From positions 186,001 through 250,000 of the forward strand of contig CAKOVU010000001.1 in assembly GCA_934122115.1 (NCBI GenBank): 64,000 nt of DNA, given 5' to 3'. Every line of letters starts with the position of its first letter. The first letter of the stretch is position 1. The stretch comes from UMGS1901 sp934122115 (GTDB lineage Bacteria > Bacillota > Clostridia > TANB77 > CAG-508). Of this stretch, positions 9,386-18,352 are shown in pieces. Below the pieces are notes generated by a model that searched no databases, was not told the origin of the DNA, and saw only the letters and a list, made by a program, of their open reading frames with translations. A program made the position numbers and the translations under genes.

Positions 9386-9634
9386 ATGCAAGTAGTTAAA
9401 TATATAATGATTGCCATATACATAGTAATTTGTTTAGGATTAATAATCCTTGTAATGATGCAAAATAAAGATAGCAAAGGAGCTTCTGGAACAATAACTG
9501 GATCATCTACAAATAATTTCTACGAGAAAAATAAATCTAGAACTCGTGAAGGAAAAATAAAAAAATGGACAATAATATTAGGAGTAGTATTTTTAGTATA
9601 TACTATAATTTTAGGAATAATATATATGTTCTAG
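9386..9634 (+). CDS. secG: Preprotein translocase subunit SecG
   Basis: SecG is the small accessory subunit of the SecYEG channel. The 82-residue protein has two membrane helices (YIMIAIYIVICLGLIILVM and WTIILGVVFLVYTIILGII) around a Gly/Ser loop (SKGASGTITGSS), the normal SecG plan. The start is placed at 9386 after AAAGGAGAG; a longer in-frame start at 9305 would overlap the promoter. It precedes rnr, the common secG-rnr order in Firmicutes. Confidence 0.92.
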   Translation: MQVVKYIMIAIYIVICLGLIILVMMQNKDSKGASGTITGSSTNNFYEKNKSRTREGKIKKWTIILGVVFLVYTIILGIIYMF

Positions 9635-9660
9635 TATAAATAAATTATTTATGATTTTAT

Positions 9661-9687
9661 GGCGGCAGATTTTTCTGTCGTCTTTTG
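9661..9687 (+). terminator. Terminator after secG
   Basis: GGCGGCAGA (9661-9669) pairs with TCTGTCGTC (9674-9682, with G-T pairs), followed by TTTT. Confidence 0.7.
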
Positions 9688-9730
9688 TATAGAATTTGAA
9701 AAATAAGAAAAAATAAAATAGAGGAATGAT

Positions 9731-11767
9731 ATGAGCAAAAAAAGAAAAGAAAAAAATTTATTAGATAATCCAGATTATATTTCAGGAATATTTAGAAGAA
9801 ATGAAAAAGGTTTTGGATTTGTAAGTGTAGAAGGAGAAGAAGAGGAAATATATATATCGCCAAAGCAAACGTTAAATGCGTTAAATGGTGATACTGTTTT
9901 AATAAAAGTATATGATGATATAAAGCACGGTAAAGATTCTACGAGTCCTAAAAAAGAGGGAAAAGTTGTATATATAATAAAGCATGAAAAAGATAGCTTG
10001 GTTGGTATTTTTAAAAAAAGCAAAAATTTTGGCTTCGTAATTCCAGATGATAAGAAAGCTAGCAATGATGTATATATATCAAAGAAGAATTTTGGAGGAG
10101 CAAAAAATAATCAGAAAGTAGTAGTAAAAATAACAAAATATCCAGACGGCAATAATAAAGCAGAGGGAAAAATAGTAGAAATACTTGGAAAATATGATGC
10201 CGCTGGTGTGGATATATTATCATTAGTTAAAGAATATTCTTTACCATATGAGTTTCCAGAACCTGTAATAAAAGAGGCAAAGTCGATACCGCAAGAAATA
10301 AAAAGTGTTGAGCAAAATAGAACAGATTTTAGAAATGACGAAATCTTTACAATAGATGGTGAAGATGCAAAAGATTTGGATGACGCTGTAAGCGTTCAAA
10401 AGAATAGCGATGGTACTTACAATTTAAATGTACACATAGCAGATGTAAGTAACTATGTAAAAGAAGGATCAAAGCTTGATAAAGAAGCCATCACAAGAGG
10501 CACTAGTATATATTTGATGGATAGAGTAATACCAATGCTTCCAAAAGAATTATCAAATGGAATATGTAGCTTAAATGAAGGAAAAGATAGATATGCGCTT
10601 AGTGCTATTATGGTTATAGACCAAAAAGGAAATGTAATAAGTTCTGATGTAAAGAAGAGCATAATAAAAGTAACAAGAAGAATGAATTATAATGATGTTT
10701 CTTCAATATTAAGATATGTAGATTGCAAAAAATCGGGAGAGGAAGCAACTAAAAAAGACGAAGAAATTGCAAAAAAATATAGTCCATATATTGAACATTT
10801 TATAAGAATGAGAGAGTTAAAAGACATATTAAAAGCAAGAAGAGAACGAAATGGTAGCTTAAATTTAGATATACCTGAAAGCAAAATAATTTTGGATGAA
10901 AATGGTATTGCTGTAGATATAAAAAAATACGATTACACAGAAGCAAATGAGATAATAGAGCAATTTATGCTAACTGCAAATGAAACAGTTGCAGAGAAAT
11001 TTTATTGGCTACAAGCTCCTTTTATTTATAGAGTGCATGAAGTACCAGATATAGAAAAAATAGATGAGTTAAATAAATTTCTATTTAATTTAGGTTATAA
11101 AATTAAGGGCATAAAGAAAGATGATAAAGATAGCATACATCCTAAAGCATTTGCACAAGTGCTGGAAGAAGTAAATGGAAAACCAGAAGAAAGAGTTGTA
11201 TCTAATTTAGTATTAAGAACATTAAAAGTAGCAAGATATGAAAAAGAAAACAAAGGTCATTTTGGAATAGCTAGTAAATGCTATTGTCATTTTACATCAC
11301 CAATAAGAAGATATCCTGATTTATTTATACACAGAGTTATATCGGATTATATAGCATCTAATTATAACGTGAAGGAAAGTGTAAAAGAGAAGTACGATGT
11401 GCAATCGGCAAAATATGCAGATAGCTCATCTGAAAGAGAGAAGATAGCACAAAAGGTGGAAAGAGATGCGGAAGATATAAAGAAAGCAGAATATATGCAA
11501 GATAAGATTGGAGAAGAATATACTGGAATGGTATCTAGTATAACTCCATTTGGAATGTTTGTGGAATTGGAAAATACTGTAGAAGGATTAATAAGATTTG
11601 AAAACATGGGAAACGAATATTTTGCATATGATGACCAAAGGAAAACTTTAGTCGGAGAGAGAACAAAAAGAGTTTTTGAAATAGGTAATGAAGTAAAAAT
11701 AAAAGTTATTTCGGCAGACAAACAAACTAGAAAAATTGATTTTAAATTAATAGAAGAAAAAGTATAA
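9731..11767 (+). CDS. rnr: Ribonuclease R
   Basis: RNase R is a processive 3'-5' exoribonuclease that degrades structured RNA and, with SmpB-tmRNA, nonstop mRNA. Visible are cold-shock-type OB domains (GIFRRNEKGFGFVSVEGEEE and GIFKKSKNFGFVIPDD), the RNB catalytic core (DGEDAKDLDDAVSV with its metal-binding aspartates, and YCHFTSPIRRYPDLFIHR), and a C-terminal S1 domain (GMVSSITPFGMFVELENTVE). At 678 residues it is a little short, with a reduced basic tail. smpB does not follow, but ssrA is at 41801 in this window. Confidence 0.95.
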   Translation: MSKKRKEKNLLDNPDYISGIFRRNEKGFGFVSVEGEEEEIYISPKQTLNALNGDTVLIKVYDDIKHGKDSTSPKKEGKVVYIIKHEKDSLVGIFKKSKNFGFVIPDDKKASNDVYISKKNFGGAKNNQKVVVKITKYPDGNNKAEGKIVEILGKYDAAGVDILSLVKEYSLPYEFPEPVIKEAKSIPQEIKSVEQNRTDFRNDEIFTIDGEDAKDLDDAVSVQKNSDGTYNLNVHIADVSNYVKEGSKLDKEAITRGTSIYLMDRVIPMLPKELSNGICSLNEGKDRYALSAIMVIDQKGNVISSDVKKSIIKVTRRMNYNDVSSILRYVDCKKSGEEATKKDEEIAKKYSPYIEHFIRMRELKDILKARRERNGSLNLDIPESKIILDENGIAVDIKKYDYTEANEIIEQFMLTANETVAEKFYWLQAPFIYRVHEVPDIEKIDELNKFLFNLGYKIKGIKKDDKDSIHPKAFAQVLEEVNGKPEERVVSNLVLRTLKVARYEKENKGHFGIASKCYCHFTSPIRRYPDLFIHRVISDYIASNYNVKESVKEKYDVQSAKYADSSSEREKIAQKVERDAEDIKKAEYMQDKIGEEYTGMVSSITPFGMFVELENTVEGLIRFENMGNEYFAYDDQRKTLVGERTKRVFEIGNEVKIKVISADKQTRKIDFKLIEEKV

Positions 11768-11772
11768 AAAAT

Positions 11773-11807
11773 TCGGTTGTTAATTAAGTTTAACAACCGA
11801 GTTTTTT
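11773..11807. terminator. Bidirectional terminator between rnr and the exporter gene
   Basis: TCGGTTGTTA (11773-11782) pairs with TAACAACCGA (11791-11800), then a T run on the plus strand and a T-rich tract on the minus strand; it sits between convergent genes. Confidence 0.78.
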
Positions 11808-12300
11808 ATTTTGCTAGAAGAGCGCCAGCAGCACCGAATACTCCGGATGCAGCTAATCCCATTATTATGCCAGCTAAAACAACACCAGCAATAATAGCTA
11901 TTACACTTTTCTTAAAATCCATATCCAATAAACTTGCAGCTAAAGTGCCTGTCCAAGCTCCAGTTCCAGGAAGTGGGATTCCTACAAACAAGAATAAAGC
12001 CCAATATAAACCACGTCCAGCTTTTTCCTGTAATTTCTTTCCACCTTTTTCACCTTTTTCTAAACAGAATTTAAAGAATTTTCCGATAAATTTTTTATCA
12101 GCGCCCCATACCAAAACTTTTCTTGCAAAGAAAAATATTATTGGTACAGGTAACATATTTCCTAAAATACAAACAATGTAAAGAGGTAAAATAGGAAGTG
12201 GGTCTCCCATCCATGTGCTTAAACCTATTGGCACAGCACCTCTTAGCTCGATTAAAGGTACCATAGACACTAAGAATACTAATAAATATTTTTTAAACAT
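11806..12300 (-). CDS. Small multidrug export-type membrane protein (PF06695 family)
   Basis: The 164-residue, highly hydrophobic protein has the family hallmarks ELRGAVPIGL near residue 18 and GIPLPGTGAWTGTLAA near residue 107, with four to five membrane segments. The name comes from the family; transport has rarely been shown and the substrate is unknown. It stands alone on the minus strand, head to head with ppa. Confidence 0.82.
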   Translation of the reverse strand: MFKKYLLVFLVSMVPLIELRGAVPIGLSTWMGDPLPILPLYIVCILGNMLPVPIIFFFARKVLVWGADKKFIGKFFKFCLEKGEKGGKKLQEKAGRGLYWALFLFVGIPLPGTGAWTGTLAASLLDMDFKKSVIAIIAGVVLAGIIMGLAASGVFGAAGALLAK

Positions 12301-12391
12301 GCTTAAACTCCTTTTAATAAAACTAGCAAGTATTTTATAATAACAATTATGAAAAGTAAATACAAAATAGCAATTTTTTAAAATATAAGAC

Positions 12392-12420
12392 TAGACTTTT
12401 TAAAATAAATGCATTATGAT
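12392..12420 (+). promoter_or_regulatory. Sigma-A promoter for ppa
   Basis: TAGACT (12392-12397) and TATGAT (12415-12420) are 17 bp apart, 33 bp before the ppa start. Confidence 0.6.
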
Positions 12421-12453
12421 AATTACATATAAATTAGAAAAGAGGTAATTAGT

Positions 12454-12987
12454 ATGAATATATGGCATGACATAGAAGAAGATAGAGTAAAAAAAGATGA
12501 CTTTGTGGGAGTTGTGGAAATTCCTAAGGGGTGTAATAATAAATATGAATTAGATAAGAAAACTGGATTATTAAAATTGGATAGAATACTTTATACAGCA
12601 ACACATTACCCAGCAAACTATGGGTTTATTCCAAGAACGTATGCAGGAGATAATGACCCACTAGATGTATTAATACTTTGCCAAGAAGCAATATATCCAT
12701 TAACTTTAGTAGAATGCTATCCAATAGGAGCATTAAGAATGATAGATAATAACGAAGAAGATGAAAAAATCATAGCAATAGCAAAGCATGATCCATTTTT
12801 AAATACATATAAAGATATATCGGAAATACCAGCACAAGTATCTGCAGAAATTAAACATTTCTTTGAGGTGTATAAGCAATTAGAAGGAAAGCAAACAACA
12901 GTAGATAAAATAATGGGAAGAGAAGAAGCAGAGCAAATAATAGAAAAATGTATGGAAAATTATAAAGAAAAGTTTTTAAATAAATAA
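12454..12987 (+). CDS. ppa: Inorganic pyrophosphatase, family I
   Basis: This soluble enzyme hydrolyses pyrophosphate to drive biosynthesis. The family I core is clear: VVEIPKGCNNKYELDK, HYPANYGFIPRTYAGDNDP and the metal-binding DNDPLDVLIL, then KIIAIAKHDP. Its 177 residues are typical. An AGAGGTAA site precedes the ATG. It begins an operon with the TPR gene 11 bases later. Confidence 0.95.
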   Translation: MNIWHDIEEDRVKKDDFVGVVEIPKGCNNKYELDKKTGLLKLDRILYTATHYPANYGFIPRTYAGDNDPLDVLILCQEAIYPLTLVECYPIGALRMIDNNEEDEKIIAIAKHDPFLNTYKDISEIPAQVSAEIKHFFEVYKQLEGKQTTVDKIMGREEAEQIIEKCMENYKEKFLNK

Positions 12988-12998
12988 GAGGTGGATAA

Positions 12999-14201
12999 AT
13001 GGTTGAAAAAATATTTTTTAACGTAATTGCATTTACTCTATTTATATTAATGTTTTTTAAACTGGTAAAGAAAAACGATACAAACTATGTATACTTATTA
13101 ATAGCTCAATTTATAGGCATTGCCCTCAGTTTTTTTGAGCTGGTAACAGGAATAAAATTAAATATAGCGTTTAAATTGCTAATTTATGTGCTATCAATAA
13201 TAATTCCTATCGTAGTCTTATTTATAGAGTACAAGAAGAATATAAGTTTTTCTGAAATGTTGATAGTATGTTCGATGCCTTTATTAAAAGTGCTTAATAA
13301 AAAAGAAACAATACAAAAATATCTTGAAACGAGCATTGAAAAAAATCCAGAGAGTGTAACATTACATAAGCTTTTAGCTGGAATATATGAAGATTTAAAA
13401 AAAGAAGAATTAGCCATAGAAGAATATGAAAAGATTATAAGTTTAGAAAACTATGAACAAGATATTTATATAAAATTAGGAAAATTATATGGCAAAAATA
13501 ACAGGCAAGATGAAGCAAAAGAAATATTTGCTAATATTTTAAGAAAGCAACCAGATTGCTATGAAGCAAGTATGGAATTTGCTGATATATTATACAATGA
13601 AGAATCATATAAAGAAGCAATTCAAATATATAATGCAGCATTAAGATATAGACCAGCAGATTATGAACTATATTATGATTTGGGAATGGCTTATACAATG
13701 CTAAATGATTTTCAAAAAGCAAAAGAGAATTATGAAAAGGCAGCTCAGATTAATAGTGATTTGAATAAAGCAAAATATACACTAGGCCAGTTAGCTTTAA
13801 TATATGGCGATTTAGATGAAGCAAAGAACTTCTTAGAAGAATGCATAAATGATGAAGAAGTAGAAGCGGGAGCATATTTTTATTTGGCTAGAATATCTAT
13901 TATAAAAGGAGAGCTAGATAAAGCGATAAATTACATAAATATAGCTGTGGAAGAAGATACAGAAGTTTATGAGAAAGTTCAAAATGATAATATTTTTGTA
14001 ACTATTAAAGATAAAATAAAAAAACCAGATATAGAAAATGCTAAGAAAGCAAATAAAACAAAAAGAGAAATAGATGTGGAAAAACATTTATATAGTACAT
14101 GTAAATTAGTGGGCAAACTTAATAATAATGATCTTCAAATGATTGAAAACGTGATGAAAACAAGAGAAATAAATGAAGAACAAAAAGAAAAAGATATATA
14201 A
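12999..14201 (+). CDS. Membrane-anchored TPR protein
   Basis: The 400-residue protein has three N-terminal membrane helices within the first 90 residues. A series of tetratricopeptide repeats follows from about 105 to 325 (for example YYDLGMAYTMLNDFQKAKENYEKA), then a charged tail. TPRs mediate protein-protein contacts. It sits between ppa and uppP with small gaps, which hints at an envelope-related scaffold, but no specific function can be read. Confidence 0.8.
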   Translation: MVEKIFFNVIAFTLFILMFFKLVKKNDTNYVYLLIAQFIGIALSFFELVTGIKLNIAFKLLIYVLSIIIPIVVLFIEYKKNISFSEMLIVCSMPLLKVLNKKETIQKYLETSIEKNPESVTLHKLLAGIYEDLKKEELAIEEYEKIISLENYEQDIYIKLGKLYGKNNRQDEAKEIFANILRKQPDCYEASMEFADILYNEESYKEAIQIYNAALRYRPADYELYYDLGMAYTMLNDFQKAKENYEKAAQINSDLNKAKYTLGQLALIYGDLDEAKNFLEECINDEEVEAGAYFYLARISIIKGELDKAINYINIAVEEDTEVYEKVQNDNIFVTIKDKIKKPDIENAKKANKTKREIDVEKHLYSTCKLVGKLNNNDLQMIENVMKTREINEEQKEKDI

Positions 14202-14221
14202 TTGAGATGGAGGAAATAATA

Positions 14222-15004
14222 ATGAATATTTTTCAAGCGGCCCTTTTGGGAGTAATACAAGGATTAACAGAACTTTTACCAATTTCTAGTTCTGCACATT
14301 TAACAATAATACCATGGATTTTTAACTGGAATATTCCAGAATCTTTTGATGTAGCATTACACTTTGGTACGCTACTTGCGATAGGCTTATATTTCTTTAA
14401 GGATTGGTTAGGGCTAATCAAAGGTGGCTTTAATTATGTTGTGAAAAAAGAAAAAACAGTCCAAGGAAGGATGTTTTGGTATATAGTATTAGCAACTATA
14501 CCGGGTGGAGTAATAGGATTTTTATTAGATCACTTTTTATCTGGAACTTTAAATAGACCAATAATAATTGCTTTAGCACTAATTATAATGGGTATTATAT
14601 TATACGTGGTAGATAAAAAAGCTCCAAGCAAAGTAAAATATGAACAAATGACATTAAAGCAAACTTTTTTAATTGGTGTATCACAAGCACTTGCTTTTAT
14701 ACCAGGCGTTTCACGTTCTGGAATAACTATTACAACAGCAAGGATGATGAAGATAGAAAGAGAATCGGCAGCAAGATATTCTTTTATGTTATCAGCACCA
14801 ATTGTTTTGGCAGCAACAATATTTAAATTTAAAGATTTTGTTTTTAATTTGCCATTTGTAGTAGGAGTATTAACAAGCTTTATTGTAGGATTATTAGTTA
14901 TAAAATTTTTATTAAAATTCTTGCAAAAAGGCAGTTTCAAAGGATTTGCGATTTACAGAATAATTTTTGGCTTATTGATTATAATTATAAGTATTATAAA
15001 GTAG
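14222..15004 (+). CDS. uppP: Undecaprenyl-diphosphatase UppP/BacA
   Basis: UppP dephosphorylates undecaprenyl pyrophosphate to recycle the lipid carrier for peptidoglycan and confers bacitracin tolerance. Both signature motifs are present: GLTELLPISSSAHL near residue 20 and PGVSRSGITITTARM near residue 165, in a polytopic membrane protein of about 260 residues. The start at 14222 is chosen because GGAGG lies 8 bases upstream; an in-frame ATG at 14207 precedes that site. It is followed by a terminator. Confidence 0.95.
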   Translation: MNIFQAALLGVIQGLTELLPISSSAHLTIIPWIFNWNIPESFDVALHFGTLLAIGLYFFKDWLGLIKGGFNYVVKKEKTVQGRMFWYIVLATIPGGVIGFLLDHFLSGTLNRPIIIALALIIMGIILYVVDKKAPSKVKYEQMTLKQTFLIGVSQALAFIPGVSRSGITITTARMMKIERESAARYSFMLSAPIVLAATIFKFKDFVFNLPFVVGVLTSFIVGLLVIKFLLKFLQKGSFKGFAIYRIIFGLLIIIISIIK

Positions 15005-15011
15005 AATAAAC

Positions 15012-15043
15012 AAAACTGATTAGATTTTTCTAGTCAGTTTTAT
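15012..15043 (+). terminator. Terminator after uppP
   Basis: AAAACTGATTAGA pairs with TCTAGTCAGTTTT across 15012-15041, followed by a T-rich run. Confidence 0.72.
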
Positions 15044-15167
15044 TTATTCTATTACAAAAATATTACAATATTACAATTAAATTACTATTCCTTTTAAGTT
15101 ATTGACTTTTGCAAAAAAAAAGATAAAATTATATTATAAAAGTTATGTATATAAAAAGTAGCAAAAA

Positions 15168-15197
15168 TTGACAAAAAAATATTGTATTTATTATATA
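15168..15197 (+). promoter_or_regulatory. Probable promoter of the type IV pilus operon
   Basis: TTGACA (15168-15173) is followed 18 bp later by TATATA (15192-15197), about 38 bp before the PilM start. The rest of the 15044-15234 gap is AT-rich with no other feature seen. Confidence 0.55.
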
Positions 15198-15234
15198 TTT
15201 TTGTAAAACATAATAATATTGAGGGGAAAGAATA

Positions 15235-16851
15235 ATGCCAAGTTGTTTAGGATTGTATATAGACAAAAACATAATTAAATATGCAAAAGTCTCTAGAGAC
15301 AAAACTTCTACTAAGGTAGAAGCTTTTGGCGTAGAAGTATATTCGGATCTTATATCAACAATAAATAAGATAGTAGAAGAAACATTTAGCTTTAAAGTAC
15401 CAATAAGTGTAAACTTAAGTGATGAAATGTACAACTATTTCTATATGTCTGATTTATTGAATCAAAAAGATTTGGACAAGGCAATTAAAACAGAATTTGA
15501 ATCATTTTGTTATGAAAAAGGGTATAATCCTAACGCACTAGAGTCAAGATATGCACTAGTTAATGATGTAGAAGACAAAGAAAAAATTAGGGTTATTCAT
15601 ACATCTGTGGACAAGATTAAATTAAATAAAATATTTAATGATTTTGAAGGAAAAAAAGTAACAACAGTAAGCCCTTTATCAATAAGTATAGCCAATATAG
15701 CTCCACTAACAGATAAGGAAAATATATTAATAGTAAATATAGAAAGTACAACTACAGTTACTACAGTTACAGGTCAAAAGGTTTATAGCATAAACAAAAT
15801 AGATGATGGTATGGGGAAAATATTAGATGCTATAGAACAAAAAGAAAACTCATATAAAAAAGCATATGATATTTGTAAAAATACCACAATTTATACGATG
15901 CAAGGGAAAGAATTACAAGATTCAGAAAATGAATATTTAAGTGATATAGTTCCTACATTGTATCAAATAGCATCACAGATAAAACAAATAATAACTGATT
16001 CTTTAATAAAAATAAACAAAGTATATTTAACGGGATTAGGTACAGCAATAAATAATATTGACTTATATTTTGAAGAATTATTGAATAATACAAAATGTGA
16101 AATATTGAAGCCATTCTTTATAGAAGATACACCAAGAATAAATATAAAAGATTATATAGAAGTAAACTCAGCTATAGCTTTAGCATTACAGGGGTTATCT
16201 TATGGAATTAAGAATATTAACTTCAGCAAGCAAAAGGCACTTCCTGAATGGTTAACAATTTCTAGCAAAGATCCAAATAAAGAAAAGAAAGATGGAATAA
16301 TATCAAAATTAAATAACATAAGCATTTCAAATACTCAGGTTACTAAATGGGTTAGAAGGTTATTTGCAACAGGAGTTGCAACTTTGGTAGTTTATTCTGG
16401 ATTTGCAATATTTATTAATTCACAAATATCTAATAAAGAAGATGATATAAAGCAATTAACTGATTTTACAAATGCACAAATAGCACTTATAAAAAATGAT
16501 GTAAACAATATAAATAGTAAAACTAGTGAATACACTACGATGAAGAAAAACTTAGAAAATGCGACTGATTCATTATCAGAAAAGTTATCTTATAAAAATA
16601 CAATACCAGTATTATTAAGTGAAATAGTAGGAGTAATACCACAAGAAGTTCAAATCACATCAATAGAAAATACAACAGGAAGAAAAATAGTAATACACGT
16701 TCAATCAAGAAAATATGAGCAACTAGGATATTTTAAAGCAAAAATAAGATCAGAAGGAATACTTGTACCAGATACGATAGTATCTTCGGATGCTTATAAT
16801 GATAGTGGTAGTGGTGTTATTAAAATAGTAATCGAAGGAGAGTTGCCATGA
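15235..16851 (+). CDS. Type IV pilus assembly PilM-PilN fusion protein
   Basis: Residues 1 to about 340 form an actin-like PilM ATPase domain (GLYIDKNIIKYAKVS at the start, VNIESTTTVTTVTGQK, YLTGLGTAI). After a linker, one membrane helix (about 378-395, GVATLVVYSGFAIFI) leads into a periplasm-side PilN-like coiled coil and ferredoxin-like domain (ISNKEDDIKQLTDFT, PVLLSEIVGVIPQEVQITSI). PilM and PilN are usually separate proteins of about 350 and 200 residues; here they are one 538-residue chain, so the cytoplasmic ring and inner-membrane arm are covalently joined. The stop overlaps the next start (ATGA). First gene of the pilus operon. Confidence 0.85.
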   Translation: MPSCLGLYIDKNIIKYAKVSRDKTSTKVEAFGVEVYSDLISTINKIVEETFSFKVPISVNLSDEMYNYFYMSDLLNQKDLDKAIKTEFESFCYEKGYNPNALESRYALVNDVEDKEKIRVIHTSVDKIKLNKIFNDFEGKKVTTVSPLSISIANIAPLTDKENILIVNIESTTTVTTVTGQKVYSINKIDDGMGKILDAIEQKENSYKKAYDICKNTTIYTMQGKELQDSENEYLSDIVPTLYQIASQIKQIITDSLIKINKVYLTGLGTAINNIDLYFEELLNNTKCEILKPFFIEDTPRINIKDYIEVNSAIALALQGLSYGIKNINFSKQKALPEWLTISSKDPNKEKKDGIISKLNNISISNTQVTKWVRRLFATGVATLVVYSGFAIFINSQISNKEDDIKQLTDFTNAQIALIKNDVNNINSKTSEYTTMKKNLENATDSLSEKLSYKNTIPVLLSEIVGVIPQEVQITSIENTTGRKIVIHVQSRKYEQLGYFKAKIRSEGILVPDTIVSSDAYNDSGSGVIKIVIEGELP

Positions 16852-17561
16852 AAAACTTATTAATGACGGTATTTGCACTTCTAATTATAATTCTAATAGC
16901 ACTAGTAATGGTTAATGGAATTAAGATAGGAAAGCTTGAAATATTAAGTATATCAAGCATAGTACAAAGAAATGACGACTTAACCAAAATGATAGATGAT
17001 GCTAATAATTTGAATAATGTAACTTATAGAAGCACATTAGATTCTTTACAAACAGCAACAAAACAATTAGCAGCAGCTAAATCAAGCTATTTGAATATAG
17101 CAAGTGTAAGTACTGAAGAAGAAATAAAAGAAGCAAATCAAGAATCATCGTATGCAAGAGAATACCTTTGGAGCAGAATTGGAAATCATGCTACTTCAAA
17201 AGGTGTAAATATAAAAATTGTAGCAACTACATCAGGAGTTGGAGATAAAAATAACTTATCATTTACAGTAACTGGAAGCTATATAGGAATTAGAAACTTT
17301 GTATATGCATTGGAAAATGATTCAAAATTAAATTTTAAAATAGAAGGTTTTAAATTATCATTAGGAAACAGTGATGAAAGCTTAGTTGGTGAATTTACAG
17401 TAAAAGATATAGGAATAAAGCCAGAGCAAACAACGGAGCAACCAACAACAAGTAGTAGCACAAGCAACACAAGCGGAACAACCACCAGTGATATAAATAC
17501 AAATACAACAACAGATAATCAGCAAAGTGTAAATACAAACACAACAGGAAATAATCAGTAA
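16848..17561 (+). CDS. PilO-like inner-membrane alignment protein
   Basis: The 237-residue protein has one N-terminal membrane helix (LLMTVFALLIIILIALVMV), a coiled-coil segment, a ferredoxin-like domain (KGVNIKIVATTSGVG..NLSFTVTGSYIGIRNFVYALEN), and a low-complexity Thr/Ser/Asn tail from about residue 195. Size, topology and position after PilMN match PilO, which pairs with PilN. The disordered tail is unusual and probably extends into the cell wall. Confidence 0.72.
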   Translation: MKNLLMTVFALLIIILIALVMVNGIKIGKLEILSISSIVQRNDDLTKMIDDANNLNNVTYRSTLDSLQTATKQLAAAKSSYLNIASVSTEEEIKEANQESSYAREYLWSRIGNHATSKGVNIKIVATTSGVGDKNNLSFTVTGSYIGIRNFVYALENDSKLNFKIEGFKLSLGNSDESLVGEFTVKDIGIKPEQTTEQPTTSSSTSNTSGTTTSDINTNTTTDNQQSVNTNTTGNNQ

Positions 17562-17590
17562 TGGATATTAATTAGGAAGGAGCAAATATA

Positions 17591-18013
17591 ATGAAAGCAG
17601 TTTTAAAAGAAATTACAATTATACTTTTATTGTGTTTAGCAATATGCTTAGTATTAGCGGTAATATTTTATAATTACATTCCAGTTAATAAAGTAATACC
17701 AAGCAATGTAGAAGCATACCAAACTTCAGAAACAATAAAAAATGAAGTTAATGAAGAAATAGTAGAATATCCAAAACAAAATATAGTATTTGAAATTACA
17801 GATTCAGACCTAACTTTGTATAAGCAAACAAAGAGCTATGTTCCAGGAAAGTCAAATCCATTTAAGGATTTAGGAAGTGGCACAAGCAATTCAGAAAATA
17901 ACACAAATACTGAAAATGGAAACTCTGATAATTCAAATACAACAGGAAATGTATCTAATAATGACAACACGAATTCAACACAAAACTATTTTAAAGATAC
18001 AGATCTAAAATAA
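17591..18013 (+). CDS. Small membrane-anchored pilus-operon protein (PilP-like candidate)
   Basis: The 140-residue protein has an N-terminal membrane helix (ITIILLLCLAICLVLAVIFY). A short soluble segment carrying KSYVPGKSNPFKD follows, then a Ser/Asn/Thr-rich tail. The NPF stretch recalls the region before the PilP domain in other pilus operons, but the folded PilP domain is missing. Its place between PilO-like and the pilin supports a role in the alignment complex; the exact identity is open. Confidence 0.6.
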   Translation: MKAVLKEITIILLLCLAICLVLAVIFYNYIPVNKVIPSNVEAYQTSETIKNEVNEEIVEYPKQNIVFEITDSDLTLYKQTKSYVPGKSNPFKDLGSGTSNSENNTNTENGNSDNSNTTGNVSNNDNTNSTQNYFKDTDLK

Positions 18014-18077
18014 TTAATTTCGGTTATATTTTATAATAAATATATATAACAAAACACACAAGAAGGAGGAATTTTAT

Positions 18078-18290
18078 ATGTTTAAGAAAGAAAAGGGTAT
18101 TACATTAGTAGCTTTAGTTGTTACTATAGTTGTATTATTAATACTTGCAGGTGTAAGCTTAAGCTTAGTAATAGGTAATCAAGGTATTTTAACAAGAAGC
18201 AAAGCAGCAGCTACAAACTACACAAATGCAGCAGCTGAAGAAAAAGCTGGATTACAAAATGTAGAAACATACATGAACAATCTTAAATAA
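18078..18290 (+). CDS. Probable major type IV pilin (very small, 70 residues)
   Basis: A short leader MFKKEKG is followed by the processed helix ITLVALVVTIVVLLILAGVS and only about 35 more residues (TRSKAAATNYTNAAAEEK...). A strong AAGGAGG site lies upstream. After cleavage the subunit would be about 63 residues, almost only the N-terminal helix, with no globular domain. Residue 5 is Ala rather than Glu. The same N-terminus heads the large display proteins at 2069, 31378, 42608 and 55630, implying they co-assemble with it. A hairpin directly after the gene would raise its level over the downstream genes. Confidence 0.82.
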   Translation: MFKKEKGITLVALVVTIVVLLILAGVSLSLVIGNQGILTRSKAAATNYTNAAAEEKAGLQNVETYMNNLK

Positions 18291-18297
18291 TATTTAC

Positions 18298-18336
18298 GGG
18301 TTACCTAATATGGTATAATATTTGGTAACCCTCTTT
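18298..18336 (+). terminator. Hairpin between pilin and prepilin peptidase genes
   Basis: GGGTTACC (18298-18305) pairs with GGTAACCC (18324-18331), followed by TCTTTT. The position directly after the pilin gene and before more pilus genes suggests partial termination that favours pilin expression. Confidence 0.65.
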
Positions 18337-18352
18337 TAAAATTAGGAGAAAT

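Noticed and set aside
11777..12181. Plus-strand frame of 134 residues opposite the exporter gene
   Set aside because: It is the antisense of a clear membrane protein (PLPGTGAWTG, ELRGA motifs) and has no ribosome-binding site.
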